Origin: Actinomadura rifamycini DSM 43936
GTDB lineage: Bacteria > Actinomycetota > Actinomycetes > Streptosporangiales > Streptosporangiaceae
Reading direction: 5' to 3'
NCBI RefSeq assembly: GCF_000425065.1
Contig: NZ_AULB01000036.1
Span: 18,429 to 82,428, forward strand
Length of the DNA: 64,000 bases
Both the position numbers and the translations under genes were made by a program. Numbering within the stretch: position 1 is the first letter of the stretch; the number at the start of each line of letters is the position of its first letter. The notes under the pieces are model-generated. The model did not search any database, had not been told where the DNA came from, and worked only from the letters and a program-made list of their open reading frames with translations. Positions 41,598-50,531 of the stretch are shown piece after piece.

Positions 41598-42059
41598 TCA
41601 GGTGTGCTTCATCGAGATGACGGCCTCGCCGCCGCCGATCCCGCTCACCGCGAACGTGATGCCGTTGACGGCGTTGCTGGGGACCTCCGTCGTCGCGAAC
41701 GTGGAGATGCTCCCGCCGCCGAGCACCGCGTCGAAGACCACCCGGTCGGCTCCGACCTTGACGGTGACGTGCTCGACGCCGTTGACGTCCATGGGGATCC
41801 GGTCGCCGTCGGACACCCGGACCTCGCACTTCCCGTCGGCGCAGGCGTCCAGGTCCGTCCCGTCGTCGGCCTTCGGCAGGGGCTTCGGCGGTGCGGACGT
41901 GGGCGGTGCGGACGTGGGCGGGGCCGACCGGGTCGGGGACGGGGCCGGAGCCGCCGTCGAGGGTTCCGTTCCGCCCGCGGCCGCCGGTTCCTCGGAGCCG
42001 CAGCCGGCGAGCAGGACGCACGCGGCCGCGACCGCCGGCACCAATCGAGTGATCGCCAT
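41598..42059 (-). CDS. small lipoprotein
   Basis: The 153-residue precursor has a lipobox LLAGC (Cys20), then a Ser/Thr/Pro-rich linker (PPTSAPPTSAPPKP) and a folded beta domain (DACADGKCEVRV with a likely disulfide, then GVEHVTVKVGADRVVFDAV). It is the last of four same-strand genes with an FHA protein and two kinases and may be a surface partner of those kinases. Function is unknown. Confidence 0.72.
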   Translation of the reverse strand: MAITRLVPAVAAACVLLAGCGSEEPAAAGGTEPSTAAPAPSPTRSAPPTSAPPTSAPPKPLPKADDGTDLDACADGKCEVRVSDGDRIPMDVNGVEHVTVKVGADRVVFDAVLGGGSISTFATTEVPSNAVNGITFAVSGIGGGEAVISMKHT

Positions 42060-42139
42060 CGTTCTCCCGTTCTCCTTTTCCGGGGACCGGGGCGATCGTG
42101 CCGCGGAGGCCCCGGGACCGGTCCCGGCGCCTCGGCGGT

Positions 42140-42928
42140 TCACCTGGGCGGCTCCAGTTCGAGCAGGTGCGACGGGACGAGGGCCGCGTGGACGAGCAGC
42201 ACGACGATCAGGTTGTGGTTGAGCGCGTTGCCGATCGGCGGCGGAAGCTCCTCCTCGCGGAGCCCCGCGAAGTCCTTGCTGAGCCGCAGGCGCACCTTCT
42301 CCACGACATGCTGCGCCCGCCTGGCGTTCCACTTCCCGTCCGGACGGGCGAGGTTCAGCTCCGCCGCGACCTGCGCCCACGTGAGCGGCACCGGGTTCGG
42401 CTCCTGCGCGAGGTAGCGGCGCGCCAGGCACGCGAGGACGAGCCGTTCGGTGTCGTCCCGCAGCAGCGCGCCGTCCGGTTCGGCGGTGCCGAGCTCGTGC
42501 AGGTCCGGGGACCCGGCGCGGAGGCGTCCGGCGATGCGCGTCTCCAGCAGGTGCTCCCGCTCCGGGCCGATGACGAACAGCGGCGCGTACGCCGCCGGCA
42601 GTTCGGCCTCGTGCCCGCCGAGCACCAGCCGGTCGGGGAAGCGGATGGCGCGCTTGCCCGTGTTGTAGAGCATCCAGCGCGACCCGTCGTGGCGGATCAG
42701 CCCCTGCCGCCGGCTGACGTGCCGGTCGTCCGCCCCGACGCAGACGTGGACCTCGGGCTCGCACCGCCCGAAGACCACCGTGAACCCGGTGTCCGGCGCG
42801 ACCCGCATCCCGCCGTTCGGCCCGCGGACGAACAGGGTGCCCGGGGCGGCCGGGGGAAGCTCGTACGCGAGACCCGGGCCGCCGGCGGGCAAGAAGTCGA
42901 CCTTCGGCGTGAACGCCGCCAGCGTCAT
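42140..42928 (-). CDS. FHA-domain protein
   Basis: The 262-residue protein has a phosphothreonine-binding FHA domain at about residues 35-110: VVFGRCEPEV, the SRRQG motif (VSRRQGLIR), and NTGKRAIRF. The C-terminal part is helical with ACLARRYLAQEPNPVPLTWAQVAAELNLARPDGKW, resembling a DNA-binding-like fold. It is 19 bp downstream of a Ser/Thr kinase gene, which suggests the two signal together. Confidence 0.85.
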   Translation of the reverse strand: MTLAAFTPKVDFLPAGGPGLAYELPPAAPGTLFVRGPNGGMRVAPDTGFTVVFGRCEPEVHVCVGADDRHVSRRQGLIRHDGSRWMLYNTGKRAIRFPDRLVLGGHEAELPAAYAPLFVIGPEREHLLETRIAGRLRAGSPDLHELGTAEPDGALLRDDTERLVLACLARRYLAQEPNPVPLTWAQVAAELNLARPDGKWNARRAQHVVEKVRLRLSKDFAGLREEELPPPIGNALNHNLIVVLLVHAALVPSHLLELEPPR

Positions 42929-42947
42929 GGTGCCGTCCTCCCGTTCA

Positions 42948-44330
42948 TCAGATGCTGCCTTCGGCGTGGCCCGTGCCCTGCCCGGCCGTGGCCCCCTGCG
43001 TGACCAGCCGTCCGTTCGCGTCGACCTTGTAGCGGATCACTCCGCTCCCGCCGTTCGTCACGTCCAGCTCCCACACCGTCCTCGGGACCGACGCCGGGAT
43101 CGGCACCGACACCTCCCACGGCAGTTCGACGTTCTCCACGGTCCGCGAGTCGCCGTTCACCGAGTACGTCAGCGACTCGACCTCGCCGTCGCCGCTGACC
43201 AGGAACCGGATCTCCCCGACCGGCGCCGGGGGCGCGCTCGTCGCCGGGACGGCCGCGGACGGCGGGGCGGGCGCGGCGGCCGGCTCCGGCCCGCCGCCGC
43301 GGCCCTGGAACCACACGGCGGCGGAGACCGCCGCGACCACGGCCAGCGCGGCGGCGACCGCGGCGACCGCGACGCCGGCCCGCGCGGGACGGCCGCGCCC
43401 GCCGCCCGGCACCGTCGGGCGCTCCGCCGCCGCCCGCCGCCGCTCGATCTCCGCCGCGATCCCCGGCGGCCAGACCGCCGCGCCGGGCGCCGGCCCGGGC
43501 GCCGCGCCCGGGGACGTCCCGGCCGCGAGCCGCTCGGCGAGCCGCGCGGCGGTCGGGCGGCGGGACGGCTCGCGCTCCATGCAGTCGGCGATCAGCGCCC
43601 GCAGGTCCGCGTCGGCGACCCGGTCGAGCCGCGGCCGCTCCGACCGCAGCCGCAGCAGCTGCTCGTGCCACGTGCCCGCGCCGAACGGCTCCCGGCCGGT
43701 CGCCGCGTACAGCAGCGTCGCGCCGAACGTGAACACGTCGCTCGGCGGGCCGATCGGCTCCCCGGCGGCCTGCTCGGGCGACATGAAGCCGGGCGCGCCG
43801 AGCGGCGTCCCCGCGCTCGTGATCGTCGCGGCGTCCAGCGCGCGGGCGATCCCGAAGTCGATGACGCGCGGGCCGTCCGCCGCCAGCAGGACGTTCGCGG
43901 GCGTGAGGTCGCGGTGCACGATCCCGGCGCCGTGGATCTCGACCAGCGCCTCCGCGACGCCCGCCGCCAGCCGCCGGACCGCGTCCGGCGGCAGCGCCCC
44001 GCCCGAGCGGACGGCGTCCCGCAGCGGCACCGAGGGCAGGAACTCCGTCGCCAGCCAGGGCGGACGGGCGTCCGGAGCGGCGTCGACGACCGGCGCGGTG
44101 AACCCGCCGCCGACCGTCCCGGACAGCTCGGCCTCGCGCCGGAACCGCTCCCGGAACCGCGCGTCGGCGGCGAACTCCGGATGCACGATCTTGACCGCGA
44201 CCGCCCGTCCGGCGGCGGACCGGCCCAGGTAGACGGTGCCCATGCCGCCCGAGCCGAGCCGCGCGACGAGCCGGTAGACGCGTCCCGAGGTCTCGACCGA
44301 GCGCGGGTCGCCGGGCTCAAGAGCCTGCAC
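42948..44330 (-). CDS. Ser/Thr kinase with C-terminal extracytoplasmic MmpS-like domain
   Basis: The 460-residue Hanks-type kinase has the P-loop LGSGGMGTVYLG, the VAIK lysine (VAVKIVH), the catalytic loop HRDLTPANV in which the usual Lys is Thr, and DFG (VIDFGIA). A membrane helix lies near residue 325 (AGVAVAAVAAALAVVAAVSAAVWF). The external part after it is about 100 residues with VSGDGEVESLTYSVNGDSRTV and ELPWEVSV, similar to MmpS-like sandwiches. GTG 44330 has GGAGG upstream. Confidence 0.87.
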   Translation of the reverse strand: MQALEPGDPRSVETSGRVYRLVARLGSGGMGTVYLGRSAAGRAVAVKIVHPEFAADARFRERFRREAELSGTVGGGFTAPVVDAAPDARPPWLATEFLPSVPLRDAVRSGGALPPDAVRRLAAGVAEALVEIHGAGIVHRDLTPANVLLAADGPRVIDFGIARALDAATITSAGTPLGAPGFMSPEQAAGEPIGPPSDVFTFGATLLYAATGREPFGAGTWHEQLLRLRSERPRLDRVADADLRALIADCMEREPSRRPTAARLAERLAAGTSPGAAPGPAPGAAVWPPGIAAEIERRRAAAERPTVPGGGRGRPARAGVAVAAVAAALAVVAAVSAAVWFQGRGGGPEPAAAPAPPSAAVPATSAPPAPVGEIRFLVSGDGEVESLTYSVNGDSRTVENVELPWEVSVPIPASVPRTVWELDVTNGGSGVIRYKVDANGRLVTQGATAGQGTGHAEGSI

Positions 44331-46419
44331 GTGATCCTCCGCGTGAGTCCGGCGGGGCGAGCGCCCGGACCCGCCGGTCCGAGGTCGCGACGCACACGAC
44401 CCCGGCGACGCCCACCGGCACGCCGAGCCGCGCGGCCCGCTCCGCGGCCGCCTCCGCCCCGCGGGTCCAGCGGACGCGGCCGTCGGCCGCGTCCAACGCG
44501 TACAGTGTGCCGTCGCCGCACGCCGCGTACAAGATTCCGCCGTCGAGCGCCAGCGCCGTCGCCTGCGACCGCGGGTCGTTCGCCGCCCGCGCGACCCGCC
44601 GCGACCAGGCGCGCCGCCCGGTGGCCGCGTCGAGCGCGACGACCACGCCGTCCTCGCCCTCCACGAACACCTTCCCCGCACCGGCCCCGCTCGAGAAGGC
44701 GGTCATCGCCCGCCGCTTCCAGAGCGCCTTCCCGTCGGCGGCCCGCAGCGCGTGCAGCGTCCCGAGCCGGTCGGAGGCGAAGACCCGCTCCCGGTCGAAG
44801 CGCAGGTAGGCGCCGTAGTCCATCGGGTACCGCCACCGGATCCGCCCGGACGCCGGGTCCAGCGCGACCAGTTCGGTCTTCGACGCGGCCACGACGAGAC
44901 CCGCCCCGGCGGCGAACCCCTCCGGGGTCGGCGCGCCGATCAGGCCGGACGTCCAGCCGCGGCGCCCGTCCTTCCTGCCCAGCGCGCCGACGCGCTCCCG
45001 CCGGTCCGCCCGCCGCGGCGAGACGCCGAAGCAGACGACGTCCGCGGCCACCGCCAGCGGGCCCGCGCTCTCGCCGACGTCGGCGTCGGACCGCAGGCCG
45101 TACGTCCACCGGGTCTCGCCGGACGCGGCCCCGACCGCCCGGAGCCGCCGGCCGCCGTCCTCCGCCAGGAACACGTCCGCGCCCGCCGCCGTGACCCCGG
45201 CGGCCCCGCGCTTCCACCGCACGCGGCCGGTGCGCGGGTCCAGCGCGCGGACGTCCTCCCCGACCCGCACCAGGAGCACGCCGCCGGCGCCGTGCAGCTC
45301 GACGTCCTCGTCGCCCTCGTACGACCGCTCCCACAGCCGGACGCCCTCCGGCGGCGGCTCCTCCGCGTCCGGCCCGGCCGTGCCGCCGTCCGCCTCGCCG
45401 CCGTCGGCCGTCCCGCCCGGCAGCGGCACGCTCGCCACCGCCGCGAGCGTCAGCACCCCGGCGCCGAGCCCCGCCACGACCGTCCGCCGCCCCGGGCGCC
45501 GCGGCGCGGGCTCCGCGCGGGCCACCACCGGGACGACCTCGGCGGTGCGGCGCTCCACCTCCGCCGCCACCGGCGCGGGCAGCCACCCGACGCCCTGCAG
45601 CGACGGTGCGTCCGGGCCCGGCCGTCCGAGCGCCTCCAGCAGGCCGGCCGCGGACGGACGCGCCGACGGCTCGGCCCGCAGGCACGCGGCGAGCAGGTCG
45701 CGCAGCCCGGGGTCGGCGACCGCGCCGAGGTCCGCCGCGCCGGTCAGCACCCGCAGGTGCCGGGCCCGCGCCGTCCCCGTCCCGAACGGCTCCACGCGCG
45801 TCGCCGCGTACGCGAGCGTCGCGCCGAGCGCGAACACGTCGCCGGGCGGCCCGACCCGCTCGCCCCGCACCTGCTCGGGGCCCATGTACCCGGCCGTGCC
45901 GATCGGCGCGCCGGCGCGGGTGATCGCGGTGGCGCCGTCCGGCCGCGCGATCCCGAAGTCGATCACGCGGGGGCCGCCCGCGGTCAGCAGCACGTTGCCC
46001 GGTTTCAGGTCCCGGTGGACGAGGCCGCCGCGGTGGATCGCGTCGAGGGCCTCGGCGAGCCCGGCGGCCAGCGCCCGCAGCGCGTCCGGCGGCAGCGGGC
46101 CGAACCCCGCGACCGCCTCCCGCAGCGACGGGCCCGGCAGGTACGCGGTCGCGAGCCAGGGCGTGGCGGCGTCCGGGTCGGCGTCCAGCACCGGCGCGGT
46201 GAAGGACCCCGCGACCGCGCGGGCCGCGTCGACCTCGCGCCGGAACCGGGCCCGGTACCGGTCCTCGCCGACGAACCGGCGGTGCACGACCTTCACCGCC
46301 ACCGGCCGCCCGCTGCGCGCCCGCCCCAGGTAGACGACGCCCATGCCGCCCGCGCCGAGCCGCGCCACGACCCGGTACGGGCCGATCCGGCGCGGATCGT
46401 CCGGCTGCAGCGGCTCCAC
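44317..46419 (-). CDS. Ser/Thr kinase with PQQ-type beta-propeller
   Basis: The 700-residue protein has an N-terminal kinase (LGAGGMGVVYLG, VAVKVVH, HRDLKPGNV, VIDFGIA), a membrane helix near residue 320 (TVVAGLGAGVLTLAAVASV), and a large extracytoplasmic propeller in which repeats such as ALDPRTGRVRWKRG, ALDPASGRIRWRY and ALDAATGRRAWSRR are the PQQ-type WD-like units. Such a receptor may sense a ligand or envelope state. GTG 46419 has GGAGGG upstream. Its stop overlaps the next kinase gene's start by 14 bp. Confidence 0.9.
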   Translation of the reverse strand: MEPLQPDDPRRIGPYRVVARLGAGGMGVVYLGRARSGRPVAVKVVHRRFVGEDRYRARFRREVDAARAVAGSFTAPVLDADPDAATPWLATAYLPGPSLREAVAGFGPLPPDALRALAAGLAEALDAIHRGGLVHRDLKPGNVLLTAGGPRVIDFGIARPDGATAITRAGAPIGTAGYMGPEQVRGERVGPPGDVFALGATLAYAATRVEPFGTGTARARHLRVLTGAADLGAVADPGLRDLLAACLRAEPSARPSAAGLLEALGRPGPDAPSLQGVGWLPAPVAAEVERRTAEVVPVVARAEPAPRRPGRRTVVAGLGAGVLTLAAVASVPLPGGTADGGEADGGTAGPDAEEPPPEGVRLWERSYEGDEDVELHGAGGVLLVRVGEDVRALDPRTGRVRWKRGAAGVTAAGADVFLAEDGGRRLRAVGAASGETRWTYGLRSDADVGESAGPLAVAADVVCFGVSPRRADRRERVGALGRKDGRRGWTSGLIGAPTPEGFAAGAGLVVAASKTELVALDPASGRIRWRYPMDYGAYLRFDRERVFASDRLGTLHALRAADGKALWKRRAMTAFSSGAGAGKVFVEGEDGVVVALDAATGRRAWSRRVARAANDPRSQATALALDGGILYAACGDGTLYALDAADGRVRWTRGAEAAAERAARLGVPVGVAGVVCVATSDRRVRALAPPDSRGGSRAGS

Positions 46420-46507
46420 CGGGGCTGACCCTCCGTGAGACGGCGACTACGGCCCCGAAAGGCTAACGGCCCCCGGCTCCGCCCGCGCGGGCTTTTCCGG
46501 AGGCCGC

Positions 46508-46542
46508 CGCCCGGCGCGGCCGGCCGCCGGCCGCGCCGGGCG
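46508..46542 (-). terminator. stem-loop after phoU
   Basis: A perfect 17-bp inverted repeat with a single-base loop (arms 46508-46524 and 46526-46542) lies just past the phoU stop. Direction favours the minus strand; the T tract is weak. Confidence 0.6.
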
Positions 46543-46575
46543 GGGGCGTCGGCACGGCACCGGAGGAGGAGGGGG

Positions 46576-47238
46576 TCAGGAGATCTCGTTGATCTCCTCG
46601 GGGCGCTGGCCCGTGACCAGGTACACGACGTTCTCGGCGACGTGGACGGCGTGGTCGGCGAAGCGCTCGAAGTAGCGGCCCGCAAGGGTGATGTCGACGG
46701 CCGGTTCGACGCCGTGCTTCCACTTGGGGGAGAGCAGCTTGTCGAACAGGCGGCGGTGCAGGCGGTCCATCTGGTCGTCGTCGGCGTCGAGTTCGAGGCC
46801 CATCTCGACGTCCTGGGAGGCGATCACGCTGCCCGCCTTGGCGATCATGCGTTCGGCGATCTGCCCCATCTCCAGGACGGTCGCCTGCAGTTCCGGCGGG
46901 ACGGCCGGCTCCGGGTGGCGGCGGCGGGCGGTCTTGGCGATGTGGACGGCCAGGTCGCCCATCCGCTCGAGATCGCCGCTCATCCGCAGCGTGGTGATGA
47001 GCGTGCGCAGGTCCCCGGCGACCGGCTGCTGCCGGGCCATCAGGTCGAACACCGTCTGCTCGATCTCGGCGTCGATCTTGTTGACCTGGTCGTCGGCGCT
47101 GATGACCTCCTCTGACAGCCGCAGATCGGCGTCGAGGAGAGCGGTCACCGCGCGGGCCATCGCGGAGCGGACGAGCCGGGTCATCTCGACCAGCTTGTCG
47201 CTGAGGGCGTCGAGCTCCTCGTGGTAGGCGTCGCGCAA
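46576..47238 (-). CDS. phoU: PhoU phosphate-signalling protein
   Basis: The 220-residue protein consists of two three-helix PhoU repeats: AYHEELDALSDKLVEMTRLVRSAMARA and VDITLAGRYFERFADHAVHVAENVVYL at the C-terminus, with conserved E/D-x-x-x-D metal clusters. PhoU restrains the phosphate two-component system. I chose TTG 47238, since GAGG lies 7 bases upstream and the protein then has the family N-terminus. It is divergent from senX3, as in other actinobacteria. Confidence 0.93.
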   Translation of the reverse strand: MRDAYHEELDALSDKLVEMTRLVRSAMARAVTALLDADLRLSEEVISADDQVNKIDAEIEQTVFDLMARQQPVAGDLRTLITTLRMSGDLERMGDLAVHIAKTARRRHPEPAVPPELQATVLEMGQIAERMIAKAGSVIASQDVEMGLELDADDDQMDRLHRRLFDKLLSPKWKHGVEPAVDITLAGRYFERFADHAVHVAENVVYLVTGQRPEEINEIS

Positions 47239-47337
47239 TTCGGATCCTCAGGGAGAAAACGTCGGAGGGCTGGGGGAGTGGACGCACTCGCCCACGTCAT
47301 AGCATGCCGGGCCGGTGTGAATACCTCCGTATAAGAA

Positions 47338-47355
47338 GGTGAACTTTCGGGGAAC
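47338..47355 (-). promoter_or_regulatory. PHO-box-like direct repeat upstream of senX3 and phoU
   Basis: Read on the minus strand the sequence is GTTCCCC-GAAA-GTTCACC: two 7-bp units in direct orientation at an 11-bp period. This fits the PHO box bound by actinobacterial PhoP/RegX3. It lies in the phoU/senX3 intergenic region, so the RegX3 protein encoded here may autoregulate both genes. Confidence 0.6.
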
Positions 47356-47404
47356 GACACCGCGTTGACCTGCACGTTGGGACTCCTTGGGGTCGAGGCC
47401 CGCT

Positions 47405-47410
47405 TACCAT
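47405..47410 (+). promoter_or_regulatory. -10-like box of senX3
   Basis: TACCAT ends 7 bases before the GTG at 47418 and suggests a leaderless transcript; no obvious -35 was found. Confidence 0.35.
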
Positions 47411-47417
47411 CCGAGGT

Positions 47418-48599
47418 GTGGAGGTCGAGATTGTCGCGAGCCTGGTCGGGCTTGCCGGGCTCGCCATCGGGCTCGCGACGGGATTGGCGGTGCGCGTGAG
47501 CGAGCGAGCCCAGCGGACGGCGGCCCCGGCGACGCCCGTGAGCGGCATGCCCCCGGGCATCGCGTCCGTCCTGAGCGTCCTGCGGTCGTCGGCCGTCGTC
47601 GTCGACGCCGAGGACCGGGTGCTGCGGGCCAGTTCCGCGGCCCGCGCGTTCGGCCTGGTCAGCGGTGACCGGCTCGTCGTCGACGAGCTGCTCGCCATGG
47701 CCCGGCTCGTCCGCCGCGACGGCGAGATCCGGGAGACCGAGATCCAGGTCGTCCCGTCCCGCATCCGCGCCCGCGCCGAGGGCCGCTGGTTCGCGGTCCG
47801 CGTCGCGCCCCTCGGGTCGCACGGCCTCGTCCTGGTCCTCGCCGAGGACCTCACCGACATGCGCCGCACCGAGGCGATCCGCCGCGACTTCGTCGCCAAC
47901 GTCAGCCACGAGCTGAAGACGCCCGTCGGGGCGCTGTCGCTGCTCGCCGAGACCGTCGAGGGCGCCGCCGACGACCCCGAGGCCGTGCGCCGGTTCGCCG
48001 GGCGGATGCAGATCGAGTCCGTCCGGCTGAACAACCTGGTGCAGGACCTCATGACCCTCTCCCGGGTGCAGGGCGACGAACCGCTGCCCGACCTCGGACC
48101 CGTTCCCCTGGACGACGTCACCGCGGAGGCCATCGACCGCTGCCAGATCAAGGCGTCCAGCAAGGACATCGAGCTCGCCACCGGCGGCACCGGCGGGCTG
48201 CGGGTGCGCGGCGACGTCGAGCTGCTGACCACCGCGCTGCGGAACCTCATCGACAACGCCGTCGCCTACAGCCCCGAACGCACCCGCGTCGTCGTGTCGA
48301 CCCGCCGCTGCGACGACCGGTTCGTCGAGATCAACGTGACCGACCAGGGGATCGGCATCCCCGATGCCGAGGTGGAGCGGATCTTCGAGCGGTTCTACCG
48401 GGTGGACCCGGCCCGCTCCCGCCAGACCGGCGGAACTGGCCTCGGTCTGGCCATCGTCAAGCACGTCACCAGCAAGCACGGCGGGGACGTTACGGTGTGG
48501 AGCAAGGAGGGGTCCGGGTCGACGTTCACGATCCGGCTTCCGCTGCTCGACCCGCCCGTCCCCGCCGCCCTGAACACCGCCCGGGAGGCAACACCGTGA
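47418..48599 (+). CDS. senX3: sensor histidine kinase SenX3 (PhoR-like)
   Basis: The 393-residue kinase has an N-terminal membrane helix (VEIVASLVGLAGLAIGLATGLAVRV), a PAS-type region, the His box FVANVSHELKTPVGAL (His164), and the ATPase motifs NLIDNAVAYSPE, DQGIGIP and GGTGLGLAIVKH. It senses phosphate status with PhoU. Only one membrane helix is evident, whereas SenX3 often has two. GTG start, probably leaderless. Its stop overlaps regX3 (GTGA). Confidence 0.93.
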   Translation: MEVEIVASLVGLAGLAIGLATGLAVRVSERAQRTAAPATPVSGMPPGIASVLSVLRSSAVVVDAEDRVLRASSAARAFGLVSGDRLVVDELLAMARLVRRDGEIRETEIQVVPSRIRARAEGRWFAVRVAPLGSHGLVLVLAEDLTDMRRTEAIRRDFVANVSHELKTPVGALSLLAETVEGAADDPEAVRRFAGRMQIESVRLNNLVQDLMTLSRVQGDEPLPDLGPVPLDDVTAEAIDRCQIKASSKDIELATGGTGGLRVRGDVELLTTALRNLIDNAVAYSPERTRVVVSTRRCDDRFVEINVTDQGIGIPDAEVERIFERFYRVDPARSRQTGGTGLGLAIVKHVTSKHGGDVTVWSKEGSGSTFTIRLPLLDPPVPAALNTAREATP

Positions 48600-49276
48600 C
48601 CCGCGTTCTCGTCGTCGAAGACGAGGAGTCGTACAGCGACGCATTGGCGTACAACCTGCGCAAGGAGGGCTTCGAGGTGGCCGTGGCCGCCACGGGCCCG
48701 GACGCCCTGGACATCTTCGAGCGCAACGGTGCCGACCTCGTGCTGCTCGACCTGATGCTGCCCGGGCTGCCCGGCACCGAGGTCTGCCGGGAGCTGCGCA
48801 CGAGGTCCAACGTCCCGGTGATCATGCTGACCGCCAAGGACAGCGAGGTCGACAAGGTCGTCGGGCTCGAGCTCGGCGCCGACGACTACGTCACCAAGCC
48901 GTACTCCCCGCGCGAGCTCATCGCCCGCATGCGCGCCGTCCTGCGCCGCCAGGGCGAGGACCCCGAGCCCGCCCCCGCGACGCTGGAGGCCGGCCCCGTC
49001 CGGATGGACGTCGAACGGCACGTCGTCAGCGTCGGCGGTGAGCCCGTCCAGCTCCCGCTGAAGGAGTTCGAGCTGCTGGAGGTCCTGCTCCGCAACGCGG
49101 GCCGCGTGCTCACCCGCATGCAGCTCATCGACCGGGTGTGGGGCGCGGACTACGTCGGCGACACCAAGACGCTGGACGTCCACATCAAGCGGCTCCGCGC
49201 CAAGATCGAGGAGACGCCCTCCACGCCCCGCTACATCGTCACCGTACGGGGCCTGGGCTACAAGTTCGAGCCCTGA
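48596..49276 (+). CDS. regX3: response regulator RegX3 (PhoP-like)
   Basis: The 226-residue OmpR-type regulator has the acidic pocket (Glu8, Asp9), Asp52 (LLDLMLPG), Lys in YVTKPYSP, and a C-terminal winged helix (KEFELLEVLLRNAGRVLTRMQLIDRVWG, TLDVHIKRLRAKIE). It controls the phosphate-starvation regulon. GTG 48596 has GGAGG 7 bases upstream and overlaps the senX3 stop. A strong terminator follows. Confidence 0.95.
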   Translation: MTRVLVVEDEESYSDALAYNLRKEGFEVAVAATGPDALDIFERNGADLVLLDLMLPGLPGTEVCRELRTRSNVPVIMLTAKDSEVDKVVGLELGADDYVTKPYSPRELIARMRAVLRRQGEDPEPAPATLEAGPVRMDVERHVVSVGGEPVQLPLKEFELLEVLLRNAGRVLTRMQLIDRVWGADYVGDTKTLDVHIKRLRAKIEETPSTPRYIVTVRGLGYKFEP

Positions 49277-49415
49277 TCGGCGGCGCCCTCGTGCCGGTCG
49301 CGACCGGCGGGAGGGGCCGCGGACGAGCGTGACGAGGCCCGGACGGCGACCGGTTGTTCGCCGCCCGGGCCTTCGCGCGTCCGGGCCCGGGAAACGCGAC
49401 GGCCGGGAAACACGT

Positions 49416-49445
49416 CGGCCGGGCACCCCTCGGGGTGCCCGGCCG
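49416..49445. terminator. bidirectional terminator between regX3 and the lpqE-like gene
   Basis: A perfect 14-bp stem (arms 49416-49429 and 49432-49445, loop TC) lies in the convergent gap. Confidence 0.8.
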
Positions 49446-49461
49446 TCCGCGTGCGCGTCGG

Positions 49462-50331
49462 TCAGTGGCCGCCTGCGGCCGGGGACTCCGTGGCGCCGGG
49501 CGTCGCCTCACCCGTCGGGCTCGCCTCGCCGGTCGGGGTCGCCTCGCCGGTCGGCGACGGCCCGGTGTTCGGGCGCGGGCTCGTCGTGCCGGGCGGCTGC
49601 GTCCCCTGCGGTGGGCTGGCCAGCGGGAACGTCGCGTAGTCCTGCTGGCGCGCGACGACCGGGATCTGCAGCTCGATCGCGCCGGCGTTCTTGAACTGGA
49701 GGCGGACCGGCACCGGCGTGCCGGCGACGAGCTGCTGCTTCAGGCCCTCCAGCACCACGAGCGGGTGCCCGGTGCCCGTCGGAGGCGGCGTCTGCGGCGG
49801 CTCGGCGGTGTTCTCCTGCGTCGGCGACGCCGTCGCCGAGGCGGTCGAGCCGGGGCCGGTCGTCTCGGGCGCGGGCGTCCCGGTGGGGGTCCCGCCGCCG
49901 GGCTGCTGCGTCGTCGGCCCCGGAGTGGGGGCGCCCTGGCCGAGCAGCCGCGTCACGCCGCCCTTGCCGTCCGGCAGCGCGCCCGGCACCGCCAGCGAGC
50001 CGCCCTCGATGCGCGCGCCCGAGAACATCGGCGAGCTGACCGAGACGAGCGTGTCGGCCTTGCCCTCGACCTGGTTGATCAGGGAGCCGTACAGCGCGAG
50101 CGGCGTGCCGGTGGGCACGGGCGGGCCGGCCTCGGGGGCGAGGAGGAACATGTTGCGGAGGGAGACCTGCGCGGCTCCGTCGGCGGGCAGCTGGGCGTTG
50201 ATCCCCTCGCTGAGGCGCGTGGGCATGGCGCTCTGCGGGGTCATGCCGGCGCCGCAGCCGGAGATCACCGGCGCGATGGCGACGGCGCCCGCGACGGCGA
50301 GCGTGACCACTCGACGGCTGTTACGGATCAC
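49462..50331 (-). CDS. LpqE-like lipoprotein
   Basis: The 289-residue precursor has a lipobox VISGC (Cys26). A beta-sandwich at about residues 60-125 (LRNMFLLAP, VSSPMFSGARIEGGSLAVPGA) and a second part (VVLEGLKQQLVAGTPVPVRLQFKNAGAIELQIPV) resemble the PCu(A)C copper-chaperone-like fold, split by a Pro/Thr-rich insert. The tail contains PTGEA/PTGEAT repeats. GAGGAG precedes GTG 50331. Position opposite carD matches M. tuberculosis lpqE (Rv3584). Function is unproven. Confidence 0.75.
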   Translation of the reverse strand: MIRNSRRVVTLAVAGAVAIAPVISGCGAGMTPQSAMPTRLSEGINAQLPADGAAQVSLRNMFLLAPEAGPPVPTGTPLALYGSLINQVEGKADTLVSVSSPMFSGARIEGGSLAVPGALPDGKGGVTRLLGQGAPTPGPTTQQPGGGTPTGTPAPETTGPGSTASATASPTQENTAEPPQTPPPTGTGHPLVVLEGLKQQLVAGTPVPVRLQFKNAGAIELQIPVVARQQDYATFPLASPPQGTQPPGTTSPRPNTGPSPTGEATPTGEASPTGEATPGATESPAAGGH

Positions 50332-50531
50332 GGCGTCGGTCTCCTCGTGGATAAGGCGTTGAGATCTGAAGATCGGCGTGAGACACGCCAGAGGAAGCGT
50401 AGCGAGGCCCGCCCGCGAACTCCGCTTCGGGGTGCCGACACGCGGACATCGTCCCGGCGGAACGCCGGAGGCGACGGCCCGGACCGCCGCCCGGAGGGCG
50501 ACCGTACCGCGCCGGGGCGGCGCCCGGGGCG

